The position numbers and the translations under genes were made by a program. The notes under the pieces are model-generated. The model was given only the letters and a program-made list of their open reading frames with translations, made no database searches and was not told the origin of the DNA. 64,000 nt of DNA from Cryobacterium ruanii (lineage in GTDB: Bacteria > Actinomycetota > Actinomycetes > Actinomycetales > Microbacteriaceae): contig NZ_SOHK01000023.1 in assembly GCF_004404055.1 (NCBI RefSeq), positions 62,001 through 126,000 on the forward strand, read 5' to 3'. Positions within the stretch are counted from its first letter, which is position 1. Every line of letters begins with the position of its first letter. This document shows, piece by piece, positions 8,267 through 17,285 of the stretch.

Positions 8267-8770
8267 ATGACTGCTTCCGCGCTGTACGACATTCCCCTCA
8301 CTCTTATCGATGGAACCAAAACCACTGTCGGCGCTTTTGAGGGCAAAGCGATACTCGTCGTCAACGTGGCATCGAAGTGCGGCTTCACCCCGCAGTACGC
8401 AGGACTCGAAGCGCTTTACCAGCGTTACGCCGACAAGGGGCTGGTCGTGCTGGGACTACCGAGCAACCAGTTCATGGGTCAGGAGCCCGGTACCGAAGAC
8501 GACATTGCGGCATTCTGCGGGATGACTTATGGGGTGACCTTTCCAATGACAGCCAAGGTCGATGTGCGGGGTAAGCACCAGCATCCGCTCTATGCAGAGC
8601 TGACGAAGTTCAAGCAGGGACTGTTCCCCGGTTTGATCAAGTGGAACTTCGAAAAGTTTCTGGTGACACCAGCCGGTGTGATCGTGGACCGCTTCTCCTC
8701 GTCGGTGGAGCCGGAGTCGCAGGAGATCGTTGACGCGATCGAGAAGGTTCTGGCCGACGAGGCCGCCTGA
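8267..8770 (+). CDS. glutathione peroxidase family protein (Cys type)
   Basis: A 167-residue thioredoxin-fold peroxidase, the usual size. The active-site Cys lies in NVASKCGFTPQ (residues about 36-46). The Gln of the LPSNQF segment and the Trp of KWNFEKF complete the family tetrad. It carries cysteine, not selenocysteine. Bacterial Cys-type members usually reduce hydroperoxides with thioredoxin and not with glutathione; an actinobacterium would probably do so too. ATG at 8267 gives the normal N-terminus; an upstream GTG lies in the tandem repeat and is unlikely. It is convergent with the leucine-catabolism operon, 34 bases away. Confidence 0.93.
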   Translation: MTASALYDIPLTLIDGTKTTVGAFEGKAILVVNVASKCGFTPQYAGLEALYQRYADKGLVVLGLPSNQFMGQEPGTEDDIAAFCGMTYGVTFPMTAKVDVRGKHQHPLYAELTKFKQGLFPGLIKWNFEKFLVTPAGVIVDRFSSSVEPESQEIVDAIEKVLADEAA

Positions 8771-8804
8771 CCCCCTGGCGCGATCGAGAGTTCACAAGGC
8801 TGGC

Positions 8805-9728
8805 TTAGCGGGCTGCTCGGCGCAATACAGCCTCGGCGTGACGCAGCACGGGGCCGTCGATCATGCGGCCGTCATGTTGGAAGACGCCGCGGGCACTCGC
8901 GGCGGCCTCGAGCAGTCCGAGGGCATAGTCCACTTCGGCGGCGGACGGTTGGTATGCGGCACGAATGACGGCGACTTGGTCGGGGTGGATGCAGGCGGTG
9001 GCGGTGAAGCCGCTCGCGACGGCATCAGCGGCCTCATTGTGCAAACCTGCCGTGTCGGTGATATCTAGGTGCACGGTGTCGATGGTGGCCTTATCGTGGG
9101 CACCGGCTGCGAGCAGCACCAGTGAGCGGGCCTGGCGCGCGACGTCACGATAGCGTCCGTCGGCGAATCGGCTGGAGGTGCCGCCGAGGGACGCGACGAG
9201 GTCTTCGGCGCCCCACATGAGCGCGACGACGTTGCGTGCCGCGGCAATCTCGGTCGCCGAGATCACGCCCGCGGCGGTCTCGCACAGCGCAATCACCCGA
9301 TATTCCCCGAGTCGTTCGACCTGATTGGCGCTGACGGTTTTGGCGAGCATGACGTCGCGGTACTCCGTGCGCTCGAGCGCGGCCAGGTCGTGCGCGAAAT
9401 CATCGCTGTCGGCCGGATTGATGCGCACGATCGTGCGGGCCGGGTCCAGCGGATTCTCGATCAGCGCCCGCCGCGCCGCCGCCCGGTCGGCGGGCGCGAC
9501 GGCGTCTTCGAGGTCGAGGATGACCCCATCGGCGCGCTCTGTTGCCTTCGCGAAACGCTCCGGCCGGTCGGCCGGGCAGAACAACAGGGCCGGACCGAGG
9601 GTAAACGGTGCCGGTGTGAACGGGCTGAGCCCGGCAGGACTGTCATCGAAGGCATCGAGGCCGGCCGGATCACCAAATTCGTCAAAGTCGCCCTGCTCAA
9701 ACGGGTCACCATCGAAGGGGCCGCTCAC
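8805..9728 (-). CDS. citE: HpcH/HpaI (CitE-like) beta-hydroxyacyl-CoA lyase
   Basis: A 307-residue TIM-barrel CoA-ester lyase. Family hallmarks are the CPADRPERFAKA opening near residue 55, DGVILDLEDAV (Mg/CoA binding) and the ALCETAAGV segment with the metal-ligand Glu. It is the last gene of the accD1-accA1-ACAD-maoC-citE operon, the same place as Rv2498c in M. tuberculosis. By that context it probably cleaves a 3-hydroxy-3-methylglutaryl-CoA-like intermediate in leucine breakdown and not citryl-CoA. GTG at 9728 overlaps the maoC stop by 4 bases (GTGA). The first 50 residues are acidic, Pro/Phe-rich and unusual for the family. Confidence 0.88.
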   Translation of the reverse strand: MSGPFDGDPFEQGDFDEFGDPAGLDAFDDSPAGLSPFTPAPFTLGPALLFCPADRPERFAKATERADGVILDLEDAVAPADRAAARRALIENPLDPARTIVRINPADSDDFAHDLAALERTEYRDVMLAKTVSANQVERLGEYRVIALCETAAGVISATEIAAARNVVALMWGAEDLVASLGGTSSRFADGRYRDVARQARSLVLLAAGAHDKATIDTVHLDITDTAGLHNEAADAVASGFTATACIHPDQVAVIRAAYQPSAAEVDYALGLLEAAASARGVFQHDGRMIDGPVLRHAEAVLRRAAR

Positions 9729-10234
9729 TGGGCAGCGCCAAGGCACCAGACCAGCACCGCGCGCACGGCCGTACCGACGACGACTCCGTGCTGGTTGCGC
9801 CCGGTGTGCTCGAGCGTGACGATGCCCTGACCCGAACGACTCGTCGACAGCCGTTTGTCGGTGACGATGGTCTCGGAGTAGAGGGTGTCACCGTGGTGAA
9901 GCGGATGCGGAAACGTCACGGCAGAAAACCCCAGGTTGGCTACGATCGTGCCCTGGGTCAGCTGCGCGACCGAGCTGCCGACCATGGTCGAGAGGGTGAA
10001 CATGGAATTGACCAGGCGTTCGCCGAACGGCTGGGCGGCCGACCACGCCGCATCGAGGTGCAGGGCCTGGGTATTCATGGTCATCGTCGTGAAGAAAACG
10101 TTGTCGGCCTCGGTCACGGTGCGGCCTGGCCGGTGCTGGTACAGAGCCGAGAGGTCGAATTCCTCAAAGTAAAGTCCGCGCTGTAGGGCCGGGCGTCGCT
10201 TCCCCGCTGCGGGCGTGTCTGGGGTATCGGGCAT
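9725..10234 (-). CDS. MaoC family (R)-specific enoyl-CoA hydratase
   Basis: A 169-residue hot-dog-fold protein. It carries FEEFDLSALYQHRPGRTVTE at the start, the ANLGFSAVTFPHPLHHGDTLYSET core and the SRSGQGIVTLEH segment. The hydration Asp/His dyad expected in MaoC is not obvious at the classical spacing, as in other short members. A GAGGAGAAG site precedes the ATG. It corresponds to Rv2499c in the mycobacterial leucine locus, where a methylglutaconyl-CoA hydratase step is required. Assignment to that step is by context. It sits 32 bases after the ACAD gene and overlaps citE by 4 bases. Confidence 0.85.
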   Translation of the reverse strand: MPDTPDTPAAGKRRPALQRGLYFEEFDLSALYQHRPGRTVTEADNVFFTTMTMNTQALHLDAAWSAAQPFGERLVNSMFTLSTMVGSSVAQLTQGTIVANLGFSAVTFPHPLHHGDTLYSETIVTDKRLSTSRSGQGIVTLEHTGRNQHGVVVGTAVRAVLVWCLGAAQ

Positions 10235-10266
10235 CCGCTTCTCCTCGGTCTTGTCGTGCGGCCAGG

Positions 10267-11433
10267 TCAGGCCGCAAAACCGAGCGTCCGGGCAATGACC
10301 ATGAGCTGGACCTCGGTCGTACCCTCGCCCAGTTCGAGCACTTTGGAATCACGATAGTGCCGAGCGACCGGATTTTCATTCAGAAAGCCGTATCCTCCGA
10401 AGATCTGGGTGGCGTCGCGGGCGTTGTCCATAGCCGCTTCGCTACCGATCATCTTGGCGATCGACGCTTCCATCTTGAACGACTTGCCGTTGATCATTTT
10501 GAGGGCCGCGTCGTAGTAGGCGAGGCGCGCACTGTGCACGCGCGCCTGCATGCGGGCGAGTTTGAAAGCGATGTGCTGGTTTGATCCGATGGCGCGACCG
10601 AACACGTTGCGGCTCTTCGCGTACCGCACCGACTCGTCGAGGCAACCCTGCGCCGCCCCGGTGCAGAGCGCGGCGAAGGCGATGCGGCCCTCGTCGAGGG
10701 TCTGCACGAAGTTGGCGAAGCCGCGCCCGCGCTCACCGAGCAGGTTCCCTTCCGGTACGCGCACGTTGTCGAAGAGCAGCGGATGCGTGTCGGAGGTATG
10801 CCAGCCGACCTTGTCGTAGGCGGGCAAGACGGTGAATCCAGGAGCCGGGGTCGGCACCAGGATGGCGGTAAGTTCCTTCTTGATCGAACCGTCGGGGCGG
10901 GCCGACTGACCGGTGACCGCGGTAACGGTGACCAGACGGGTGATGTCGGTTCCGGAGTTGGTGATGAACTGCTTGCTGCCGTTGATCACCCACTCGCCGC
11001 CCGTCAGTTCTGCGGTGGTCTTGGTACCGGCAGCGTCGGAGCCGGCATCCGCTTCGGTGAGGCCGAATGCGGAGAGTGCCTTGCCACTCGCGAGCAGCGG
11101 CACCCAGTGCTGCTTCTGTTGTTCGGTTCCGCGACGGTAGACCGGCATGATGCCCAGACCCACGCCGGCTTCGAGGGTGACGGCGATGCTCTGGTCGACG
11201 CGAGCAAGTTGTTCGACGGCGAGACAGAGCGAGAAGTAGTCGCTGCCCTGGCCGCCGTATTCTTTCGGGAACGGCAGGCCGAACAGTCCCATCTCGCCCA
11301 TCTGGTCGATGATGTCGTAGGGCAGGCTGCGCTTGGTGTCGTACTCGTAGGCGGCCGGCGCGACGACGGCGTCGGCGAAGTCGCGAACCTGGTCACTGAG
11401 GGCCTGCTGGATGGGGCTGAGTTCGTAGCTCAT
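10267..11433 (-). CDS. acyl-CoA dehydrogenase, probable isovaleryl-CoA dehydrogenase (FadE19-like)
   Basis: A 388-residue FAD flavoenzyme of the short/branched-chain ACAD family. Signature 1 is FGLTEADAGSDAAG near residue 130. Signature 2 with QIFGGYGF is near 350, and the catalytic Glu is in LGEGTTEVQ near the C-terminus. It corresponds to FadE19 (Rv2500c) in the conserved leucine locus, so isovaleryl-CoA to 3-methylcrotonyl-CoA is the best guess. The ATG at 11433 overlaps the stop of the carboxylase alpha gene by one base (TAATG) and follows GGGAGATC, which rejects the longer frame upstream. Confidence 0.92.
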   Translation of the reverse strand: MSYELSPIQQALSDQVRDFADAVVAPAAYEYDTKRSLPYDIIDQMGEMGLFGLPFPKEYGGQGSDYFSLCLAVEQLARVDQSIAVTLEAGVGLGIMPVYRRGTEQQKQHWVPLLASGKALSAFGLTEADAGSDAAGTKTTAELTGGEWVINGSKQFITNSGTDITRLVTVTAVTGQSARPDGSIKKELTAILVPTPAPGFTVLPAYDKVGWHTSDTHPLLFDNVRVPEGNLLGERGRGFANFVQTLDEGRIAFAALCTGAAQGCLDESVRYAKSRNVFGRAIGSNQHIAFKLARMQARVHSARLAYYDAALKMINGKSFKMEASIAKMIGSEAAMDNARDATQIFGGYGFLNENPVARHYRDSKVLELGEGTTEVQLMVIARTLGFAA

Positions 11434-13463
11434 TATGGATCTCCCTGATCTCGGGTGGTTTTGGTATCGGGGGTAACGGTCGCAACGATCTGGTCTAGGC
11501 GCACGAGATCGCCCGGGCCGACGCTGATCATGACCGTTCCCGCTTGGGGCGCGACGAGTTTGTGCTCCATTTTCATGGCCTCGATGGTGGCGAGCGTTTG
11601 CCCGGCAACCACGCGGTCTCCGCACGACACCGGCACCGCGACGACGGTGCCGGGCATCGGGGAGCGAACCTCGGGCTGCAGCGTGCCGGCCACCCGATCG
11701 CGTTCGGCTAGCAACTCGGCCAGTTGTTCGGCGCGGGTCGGCAGCAGCAGATCAAAAGCGACACCGTCATGGCCGAGGTGCAGGCGGCCGTGCGCTCGCG
11801 CCACGTCGTAGACCCGCGTCACACCCGCGAACTCGACCCGCACCCGGCCGACAGCCAGAGTGGCGAGGCTGCCGAGTCTGGGCGAAAGCTCGCCGACGCA
11901 AACGGATGCTGCGCCCGGCTCCCCCCAAACGCCCACGGTGCACACGCTGCCGCCGCCCACCCCGAGTTGGTACCGGGCTGGGCGGTGCTCACCGAGGCGC
12001 CAGCCGCTCGGCCGCTGCCAGACCGAGATCGCCGCATCGAAGCGGGCATTGTGAACGAGCAGGGCTGCGGCGGCAAGCACGTGGTCGTCGGCATGCCGAA
12101 ATGCGAGGTGCGGCAGGGTGCGCTCGATCAGTGCGGTGTCGAGCTGGCCAGCCCGCACAGGCGGTTCCTGCAGCAGCAGGCGAAGATATTCCAGATTGGT
12201 ATGCACCCCGAGCACGAGAAAGTCGGCGAGGGCACGATCAAGGCGCGCAATGGCGGCGGTCCGGTCGGGGGCCCACGCCACGACCTTGGCGAGCATCGGG
12301 TCGTAGGCGCCCCCAATTTGCAAGCCAGGCAGAAGGGCGCTGTCGACTCGGATGCCCTCGCCCACCGGCTCACGCAGCGCGAGCACCGTGCCGGTCATCG
12401 GCAGAAAATCGCGCTCGGGATTCTCCGCGTACACCCGAGCCTCGATCGCATGCCCATTGAGGCATATGTCGCTCTGCGCGAGGCCGAGCGGCTCACCCGC
12501 GGCGATTCGCAGCTGCCAGTCGACGAGGTCTACGCCGGTGACGAGTTCGGTGACCGGGTGTTCGACCTGCAGGCGAGTGTTCATCTCCATGAAAAAGAAA
12601 TCGCCGGGGGCGTCGGCGGCGACCAGGAACTCGACCGTGCCGGCTCCGCGATAGTCGACGCTGCGGGCGGCAGCGCACGCGGCCTCGCCGATGCGCACAC
12701 GCGTCGCCGGGTCGAGCAGTGGCGAGGGGGCTTCCTCGATGACTTTCTGATGGCGGCGTTGCAGGGAGCACTCACGTTCGCCGAGGTGGATGACGGCACC
12801 GTAATTGTCGGCGAGCACCTGAACCTCGATGTGGCGGGGGGTGGCGACGAGCCGTTCCAGAAAGAGGGTGTCGTCGCCGAACGCGCTCGCGGCCACGCGA
12901 CGTGCGGTGACCAGGGCGTCGGCGAGCTGCTCGGCGGCCTCGACGACTTCCATGCCCTTGCCGCCGCCGCCGGCGGACGGTTTGATCAGCAACGGGTAGC
13001 CCACTTCAGCGGCAGCCTCGATGAGCTGTTCGTCGCTGAGTCCGGGGCGGGCGATTCCGGGAATGATCGGCACCCCGAAACCGGCGACGTGATTCTTGGA
13101 ACGGATCTTATCGCCCATCACGGCCAACGCGTTGACGCTCGGTCCGATGAAGACGATGCCGGCGTCGGCGCAGGCCTGCGCGAACGCCTGGTTCTCGCTG
13201 AGGAACCCGTAACCCGGATGGATGGCCTCGGCGTCGGTCCGTGCGGCCGCGTCGAGGATAGCGTCGATATTGAGGTAGCTGCTGGCCGGGGCGGCGGGAC
13301 CGATCCGCACCGCGGCATCCGCTAGCTGTACATGTCTGGCCCCACGGTCGGCGTCACTGTACACGGCAACCGAGCGGATGCCCCGCTCGCGCAGGGTGCG
13401 CATGATGCGGCAGGCGATCTCACCGCGATTAGCGACGAGCACGGTGGTGAAGTCAGTTGTCAC
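11433..13463 (-). CDS. accA1: acyl-CoA carboxylase alpha subunit: biotin carboxylase + biotin carrier (AccA1-type)
   Basis: A 676-residue fusion. The biotin carboxylase domain (about 1-450) has VLVANRGEIACRIMRTL at the start, the ATP-grasp glycine loop KPSAGGGGKGM and the EMNTRLQVEHPVTE signature. A biotinyl domain at the C-terminus has the EAMKMEH acceptor lysine. Length matches 3-methylcrotonyl-CoA carboxylase alpha. GTG at 13463 lies 4 bases after the accD1 stop, in keeping with translational coupling. Together with accD1 it is expected to carboxylate 3-methylcrotonyl-CoA in leucine breakdown, by synteny with Rv2501c. Confidence 0.94.
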   Translation of the reverse strand: MTTDFTTVLVANRGEIACRIMRTLRERGIRSVAVYSDADRGARHVQLADAAVRIGPAAPASSYLNIDAILDAAARTDAEAIHPGYGFLSENQAFAQACADAGIVFIGPSVNALAVMGDKIRSKNHVAGFGVPIIPGIARPGLSDEQLIEAAAEVGYPLLIKPSAGGGGKGMEVVEAAEQLADALVTARRVAASAFGDDTLFLERLVATPRHIEVQVLADNYGAVIHLGERECSLQRRHQKVIEEAPSPLLDPATRVRIGEAACAAARSVDYRGAGTVEFLVAADAPGDFFFMEMNTRLQVEHPVTELVTGVDLVDWQLRIAAGEPLGLAQSDICLNGHAIEARVYAENPERDFLPMTGTVLALREPVGEGIRVDSALLPGLQIGGAYDPMLAKVVAWAPDRTAAIARLDRALADFLVLGVHTNLEYLRLLLQEPPVRAGQLDTALIERTLPHLAFRHADDHVLAAAALLVHNARFDAAISVWQRPSGWRLGEHRPARYQLGVGGGSVCTVGVWGEPGAASVCVGELSPRLGSLATLAVGRVRVEFAGVTRVYDVARAHGRLHLGHDGVAFDLLLPTRAEQLAELLAERDRVAGTLQPEVRSPMPGTVVAVPVSCGDRVVAGQTLATIEAMKMEHKLVAPQAGTVMISVGPGDLVRLDQIVATVTPDTKTTRDQGDP

Positions 13464-13467
13464 CGGG

Positions 13468-15075
13468 TCACATCCGAAACAGGCCGAAGGCGGGGTCGGG
13501 TAGGGGAACGGCAGCGCAGACATCGAGGGCGAGTCCGAGCACGGTGCGGGTATCGGCCGGGTCGATGACGCCGTCGTCCCAGAGTCGGGCGGTGGAATAG
13601 TAAGGACTGCCCTGTTGCTCGTATTGGTCGGTGATCGGTTTCTTGAAGTCGGCTTCGGCCTCGGTCGACCACTGCTCGCCGCGGCCCTCGATCTGCTCGC
13701 GTTTGACGGTCGCGAGCACCGCGGAGGCCTGCGGGCCGCCCATCACCGAGATGCGGCTGCCCGGCCACATCCAGAGAAAGCGTGGCGAGTACGCGCGACC
13801 ACACATGGAGTAGTTGCCGGCACCGAAAGAGCCGCCGATGACCACGGTGAGTTTGGGTACGCGGGTGGTGGCGACGGCGGTGACCATTTTGGCACCGTGC
13901 TTGGCGATACCGCCGGTCTCGGCGTCGGTGCCGACCATGAAGCCCGAGATGTTCTGCAGAAAGATCAGCGGGATGCCGCGTTGGTCGCACAGTTCGATGA
14001 AGTGGGCGCCTTTTTGCGCCGATTCGGCGAAGAGGATGCCGTTGTTGGCGACGATGCCCACCGGGTGGCCGTGCAGGTGGGCGAATCCGGTGACGAGGGT
14101 GGGGCCATATTCCTTCTTGAATTCGTGCAATTCGCTCGCGTCGACGAGTCGGGAAATGACCTCGCGCACGTCGTAGGGCTGTTGCACGTCGACGGGTACG
14201 GCCGCATAGAGTTCGTCGGCGCTAACGGCCGGCTCGCGCACGGGCAGCACCGGCCAGGCCGACGGCGCGGGCAGCGGCAGGGTCGATACGATGTCACGAA
14301 CGATCTGCAGCGCGTGCTCGTCGTTCTCGGCGAGATGGTCGGTGACGCCGGACACCCGGGAATGCAGGTCGCCGCCGCCGAGTTCTTCGGCCGAAACGAT
14401 CTCGCCGATCGCGGCCTTGACGAGCGGCGGGCCGCCGAGAAAGATGGTGCCCTGGTTTCGTACGATCACGGTTTCGTCGCTCATTGCCGGAACGTAGGCA
14501 CCGCCGGCCGTGCAGGAGCCGAGCACCGCGGCGATCTGCGGGATGCGGAATGCGGACATCCGTGCCTGGTTGTAGAAGATGCGGCCGAAGTGGTCGCGGT
14601 CGGGGAAGACCTCGTCCTGCCGGGGCAGGAAGGCCCCACCGGAGTCGACGAGGTAGACGCAGGGAAGACGGTTCTCGAGGGCGATTTCCTGCGCGCGCAG
14701 GTGTTTTTTGACGGTCAGCGGATAGTAGGTGCCGCCCTTGACGGTGGCGTCGTTGCAGATTATGAGCACCGGGCGGCCGTGCACGAGGCCGATTCCGGCG
14801 ATGAGCCCGGCTCCGGGACTGTCGTCGTTGTAGAGACCGGCGGCGGCGAGCGGGCCGATTTCAAGAAAGGGGCTGCCCTCATCGAGCAGCCGGTCGACGC
14901 GCTCCCTGGGCAGCAGCTTTCCGCGGGCGACGTGCCGCTGCCGGGAGCTCTGCGGGCCACCGAGCGCAGCCAACGCCAGACGCGAGCGAAGATCGGCGAC
15001 GAGGGCGCGCTGCCCGGAGTCATTGGCACGAAAGGTGGGGTCGGTGTGGTCGAGCTCACTGGTGAGTACGTGCAT
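13468..15075 (-). CDS. accD1: acyl-CoA carboxylase beta subunit (AccD1-type carboxyltransferase)
   Basis: A 535-residue carboxyltransferase with both crotonase-like domains. The first has [20 protein letters not shown] near residue 50 and [16 protein letters not shown]. The second has [15 protein letters not shown] and the [21 protein letters not shown] segment typical of methylcrotonyl-CoA carboxylase beta. It heads the leucine operon. ATG at 15075 follows GGGAG and is preferred over an upstream in-frame start. The 80-base gap to the divergent TetR gene holds inverted repeats likely to control both. Confidence 0.95.
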   Translation of the reverse strand: MHVLTSELDHTDPTFRANDSGQRALVADLRSRLALAALGGPQSSRQRHVARGKLLPRERVDRLLDEGSPFLEIGPLAAAGLYNDDSPGAGLIAGIGLVHGRPVLIICNDATVKGGTYYPLTVKKHLRAQEIALENRLPCVYLVDSGGAFLPRQDEVFPDRDHFGRIFYNQARMSAFRIPQIAAVLGSCTAGGAYVPAMSDETVIVRNQGTIFLGGPPLVKAAIGEIVSAEELGGGDLHSRVSGVTDHLAENDEHALQIVRDIVSTLPLPAPSAWPVLPVREPAVSADELYAAVPVDVQQPYDVREVISRLVDASELHEFKKEYGPTLVTGFAHLHGHPVGIVANNGILFAESAQKGAHFIELCDQRGIPLIFLQNISGFMVGTDAETGGIAKHGAKMVTAVATTRVPKLTVVIGGSFGAGNYSMCGRAYSPRFLWMWPGSRISVMGGPQASAVLATVKREQIEGRGEQWSTEAEADFKKPITDQYEQQGSPYYSTARLWDDGVIDPADTRTVLGLALDVCAAVPLPDPAFGLFRM

Positions 15076-15108
15076 CGACCGCTGTCTCCCTCGACTGGGT
15101 GCCAATCA

Positions 15109-15153
15109 CAGTTAATGATTGGTAACTCAAATTAGGTTAGCTAGTATTAACTG
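15109..15153. promoter_or_regulatory. divergent promoter/operator between accD1 and TetR genes
   Basis: CAGTTAAT (15109-15116) is the exact reverse complement of ATTAACTG (15146-15153), and AGTTA...TAACT forms a second, inner inverted repeat at 15110-15127. A TAGTAT -10-like hexamer ends only about 9 bases before the TetR ATG, and no ribosome site is visible there, so the regulator mRNA may be leaderless. Its place between the divergent genes suits TetR autoregulation and operon control. Confidence 0.55.
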
Positions 15154-15155
15154 AA

Positions 15156-15755
15156 ATGTCTAGCATTCAGAGAACGGCACGCAGCCAGGCCAAGGCCCAC
15201 CGGCGTGCCGAACTACTCCGCGCGGCGGCTACCCTGTTTGCCCGCTCGGGTTTCAACGGGGTCTCGATCGAAGACCTGGGCACGGCCGTCGGGGTGAGCG
15301 GACCGGCGGTCTACCGCCATTTCAGCGGCAAGCCGGCCGTGCTCGCCGCCCTGCTCATCGACGTGAGCGAGGATCTGGTCGCCGGGGGCAACTCGGTCGT
15401 CACGGCGACAGCGGATGCCGCGTCCGCCCTGCAGGGACTCGTGCGCTTTCACGTGACCTTCGCCCTGGCCAACCCCGACGTGATTCGGGTGCAGGACCGA
15501 GACCTCGACAGTCTGGCCGAGCCAGACCGCCACCGGGTGCGCGTGCTCCAGCGCGAGTACGTGGAACTGTGGGTGCAGGTTTTGCAGCGGGTGCACCCGG
15601 CGGTCGACATGGCGCAGCTGCGCATTCGCGCCCACGCGACCTTTGGGCTGCTGAACTCGACGCCGCACAGTGCGCGCGCCTCGGCGCAGCCCGCCGTGCG
15701 GGCCCTGCTCGAGGAGATGGCACTCGCTGCCCTCGGCCTGCCCGGTCAGGTATGA
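15156..15755 (+). CDS. TetR/AcrR family regulator of the leucine-catabolism operon
   Basis: A 199-residue regulator. The helix-turn-helix spans about residues 15-62, with RAAATLFARSGFNGVSIEDL and then SGPAVYRHFSGKPAVLAALL. The C-terminal ligand domain is TetR_C_33-like. It is divergent from accD1, as is the TetR gene Rv2506 in the mycobacterial locus. By analogy with LiuR/KstR-like regulators it probably senses an acyl-CoA intermediate, which is an inference. The ATG has no ribosome-binding sequence and lies right behind a -10-like element, suggesting a leaderless transcript. The stop is one base from that of the exporter gene on the other strand. Confidence 0.88.
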   Translation: MSSIQRTARSQAKAHRRAELLRAAATLFARSGFNGVSIEDLGTAVGVSGPAVYRHFSGKPAVLAALLIDVSEDLVAGGNSVVTATADAASALQGLVRFHVTFALANPDVIRVQDRDLDSLAEPDRHRVRVLQREYVELWVQVLQRVHPAVDMAQLRIRAHATFGLLNSTPHSARASAQPAVRALLEEMALAALGLPGQV

Positions 15756-15756
15756 C

Positions 15757-16380
15757 CTAGTGACCGAGGGCCAGGCGCACGCCGAGGGCGATCATCACCA
15801 CGGCGATCACCGCGTCAAGCACTCGCCACGACGTGGGCCTGGCGAACACCGGGCGCAGTAGTCGTGCTCCGAAGCCGAGCGCCGAGAACCAGATGAAACT
15901 GGCCGCAATGGCGCCGCCAGCCCACCACCAGCGCTGCTCCATGCCCTGCTGGTTGGCGACGGCGCCGAGGAATAGCACGGTGTCCAGGTAGACGTGCGGA
16001 TTCAGCCAGGTGAGGGCGAGCACGTTCGCGACGGCGACCCGCATCCCCGTTGCACCCATGGCTCCCGACACGACGAGTGTTCCGGGGCGAATTGCCCGGC
16101 GGGCAGCGACGAGTCCGTAACCAATCAGAAAGGCGGAGCCGAGCACGCGGATCACGATGATCGCCACCGGCGCCCCGGCCACGACCAGCCCGAGGCCGAG
16201 CACCCCAGCCAGAATGAGCACGGCATCGGACAGCGCGCAGATCAGGACGACAGGAACGATGACTTTATTGTGTCCCTCGATGCCGAGTCGCAGCACGAAC
16301 GCGTTTTGGGACCCGATCGCGATGATGAGAGAGAGCCCGGTGGCGAGGCCCAGAAGAGCCGGGAGAAGAGTTGTGGTCAC
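15757..16380 (-). CDS. LysE/ArgO family amino acid exporter
   Basis: A 207-residue membrane protein with six predicted hydrophobic segments. The N-terminus has the family GLATGLSLIIAIGSQNAFVLRLG signature, then CALSDAVLILAGVLGLG and the LTWLNPHVYLDTVLF segment with conserved NPHV. It is expected to export lysine or arginine. The usual divergent LysG-type regulator is absent. The start is GTG at 16380 with a GAGGAGGA stretch about 17 bases upstream, rather far for a ribosome site. Convergent with the TetR gene. Confidence 0.93.
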   Translation of the reverse strand: MTTTLLPALLGLATGLSLIIAIGSQNAFVLRLGIEGHNKVIVPVVLICALSDAVLILAGVLGLGLVVAGAPVAIIVIRVLGSAFLIGYGLVAARRAIRPGTLVVSGAMGATGMRVAVANVLALTWLNPHVYLDTVLFLGAVANQQGMEQRWWWAGGAIAASFIWFSALGFGARLLRPVFARPTSWRVLDAVIAVVMIALGVRLALGH

Positions 16381-16411
16381 CTGTGCAACGCTAGATCCTC
16401 CTCATCGCCGT

Positions 16412-17074
16412 TCAGAACGCGGTGGTACAGATGCAGAGTTCGTTGCCTTCGACATCGGCGAGCACCCACCAGTCGGGAGCATGCTCGTCGGTGAGCAGCA
16501 CTCCTCCGACCTCGAGCACGGCCGCGACCCGCTCTTCGGCATCATCGTTCGGCACGTGCACGTCGAGGTGAATTCGGTTTCGGTCGGTACGGGCGATCTC
16601 CATGTGCTGAAACCAGACTTTCGGGCCAAGGCCGCCCGGGTCGACCAGTTCCACGCCGTCGTCACCGGCAACCTCGGTGTAGCCGAGGGCGACCCGCCAG
16701 AACGGGCGCACGGCGTCCTCGTCGGTGCAGTCGATCGCGATGTCGTAACGGGTCGGCCGCACAGGGCCGGCAGTCGCACCGAGGGTGTCGGCGATCTGCT
16801 GCACCCGGGCAGCGAGATCAAGATCACGCGCGGTGACTCCCCCGGCGTCGTGCGAGGTGACCACGAGCGACACCGTGCCGTAGCCGAGGCGCACGTCAGG
16901 GTGGTGGTTCAGTTTTTCAGCGACTTCGCCGATCCGATTGACGAGTTCGAGAGCGGACGCGAAGTCTTTGGTGCGAAATGTGGCGTGCAGGCATCCGTCG
17001 AGATGCACGAAAGCGGTGCCCGCCAACTGATTCTTTGTCGAAAGGGAGGTGAGGAGTGCGCCGTGAGCGTTCAT
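16412..17074 (-). CDS. pterin carbinolamine dehydratase-like domain fused to a VOC/glyoxalase domain
   Basis: A 220-residue two-domain protein. Residues about 1-95 resemble DCoH/PCD: the active-site LNHHPDVRLGYGTV motif, a downstream SHDAGGVT and DLDLAARV match 4a-hydroxytetrahydrobiopterin dehydratase. Residues about 105-220 form a VOC fold (YDIAIDCTDEDAVRPFW, RIHLDVHVPNDD, LADVEGNELCIC). DCoH recycles pterin cofactor after aromatic hydroxylation; what the VOC half binds is unknown. ATG at 17074 follows GGAGGACAG. No aromatic amino acid hydroxylase gene is in the window, so the role may differ from classical pterin recycling. Confidence 0.85.
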   Translation of the reverse strand: MNAHGALLTSLSTKNQLAGTAFVHLDGCLHATFRTKDFASALELVNRIGEVAEKLNHHPDVRLGYGTVSLVVTSHDAGGVTARDLDLAARVQQIADTLGATAGPVRPTRYDIAIDCTDEDAVRPFWRVALGYTEVAGDDGVELVDPGGLGPKVWFQHMEIARTDRNRIHLDVHVPNDDAEERVAAVLEVGGVLLTDEHAPDWWVLADVEGNELCICTTAF

Positions 17075-17285
17075 GCCCCCACTGTCCTCCGCCCCCGCAC
17101 CCCGGTCAACCGCCGTCATTCGGCATAACTCCAGCAATCCGCGCCCGCGAAGCGTGGATGCCCCGGAATTCCACTGATTTTCACCGGCAGGCTTTCACAT
17201 TGAAGGAGTTGTGTGCACCGAGGTGGGCAAAGAATACTGGTCTTGGAATTGGTGGGAGAAATATTGGTGGCGAGAATAGAAGGAG

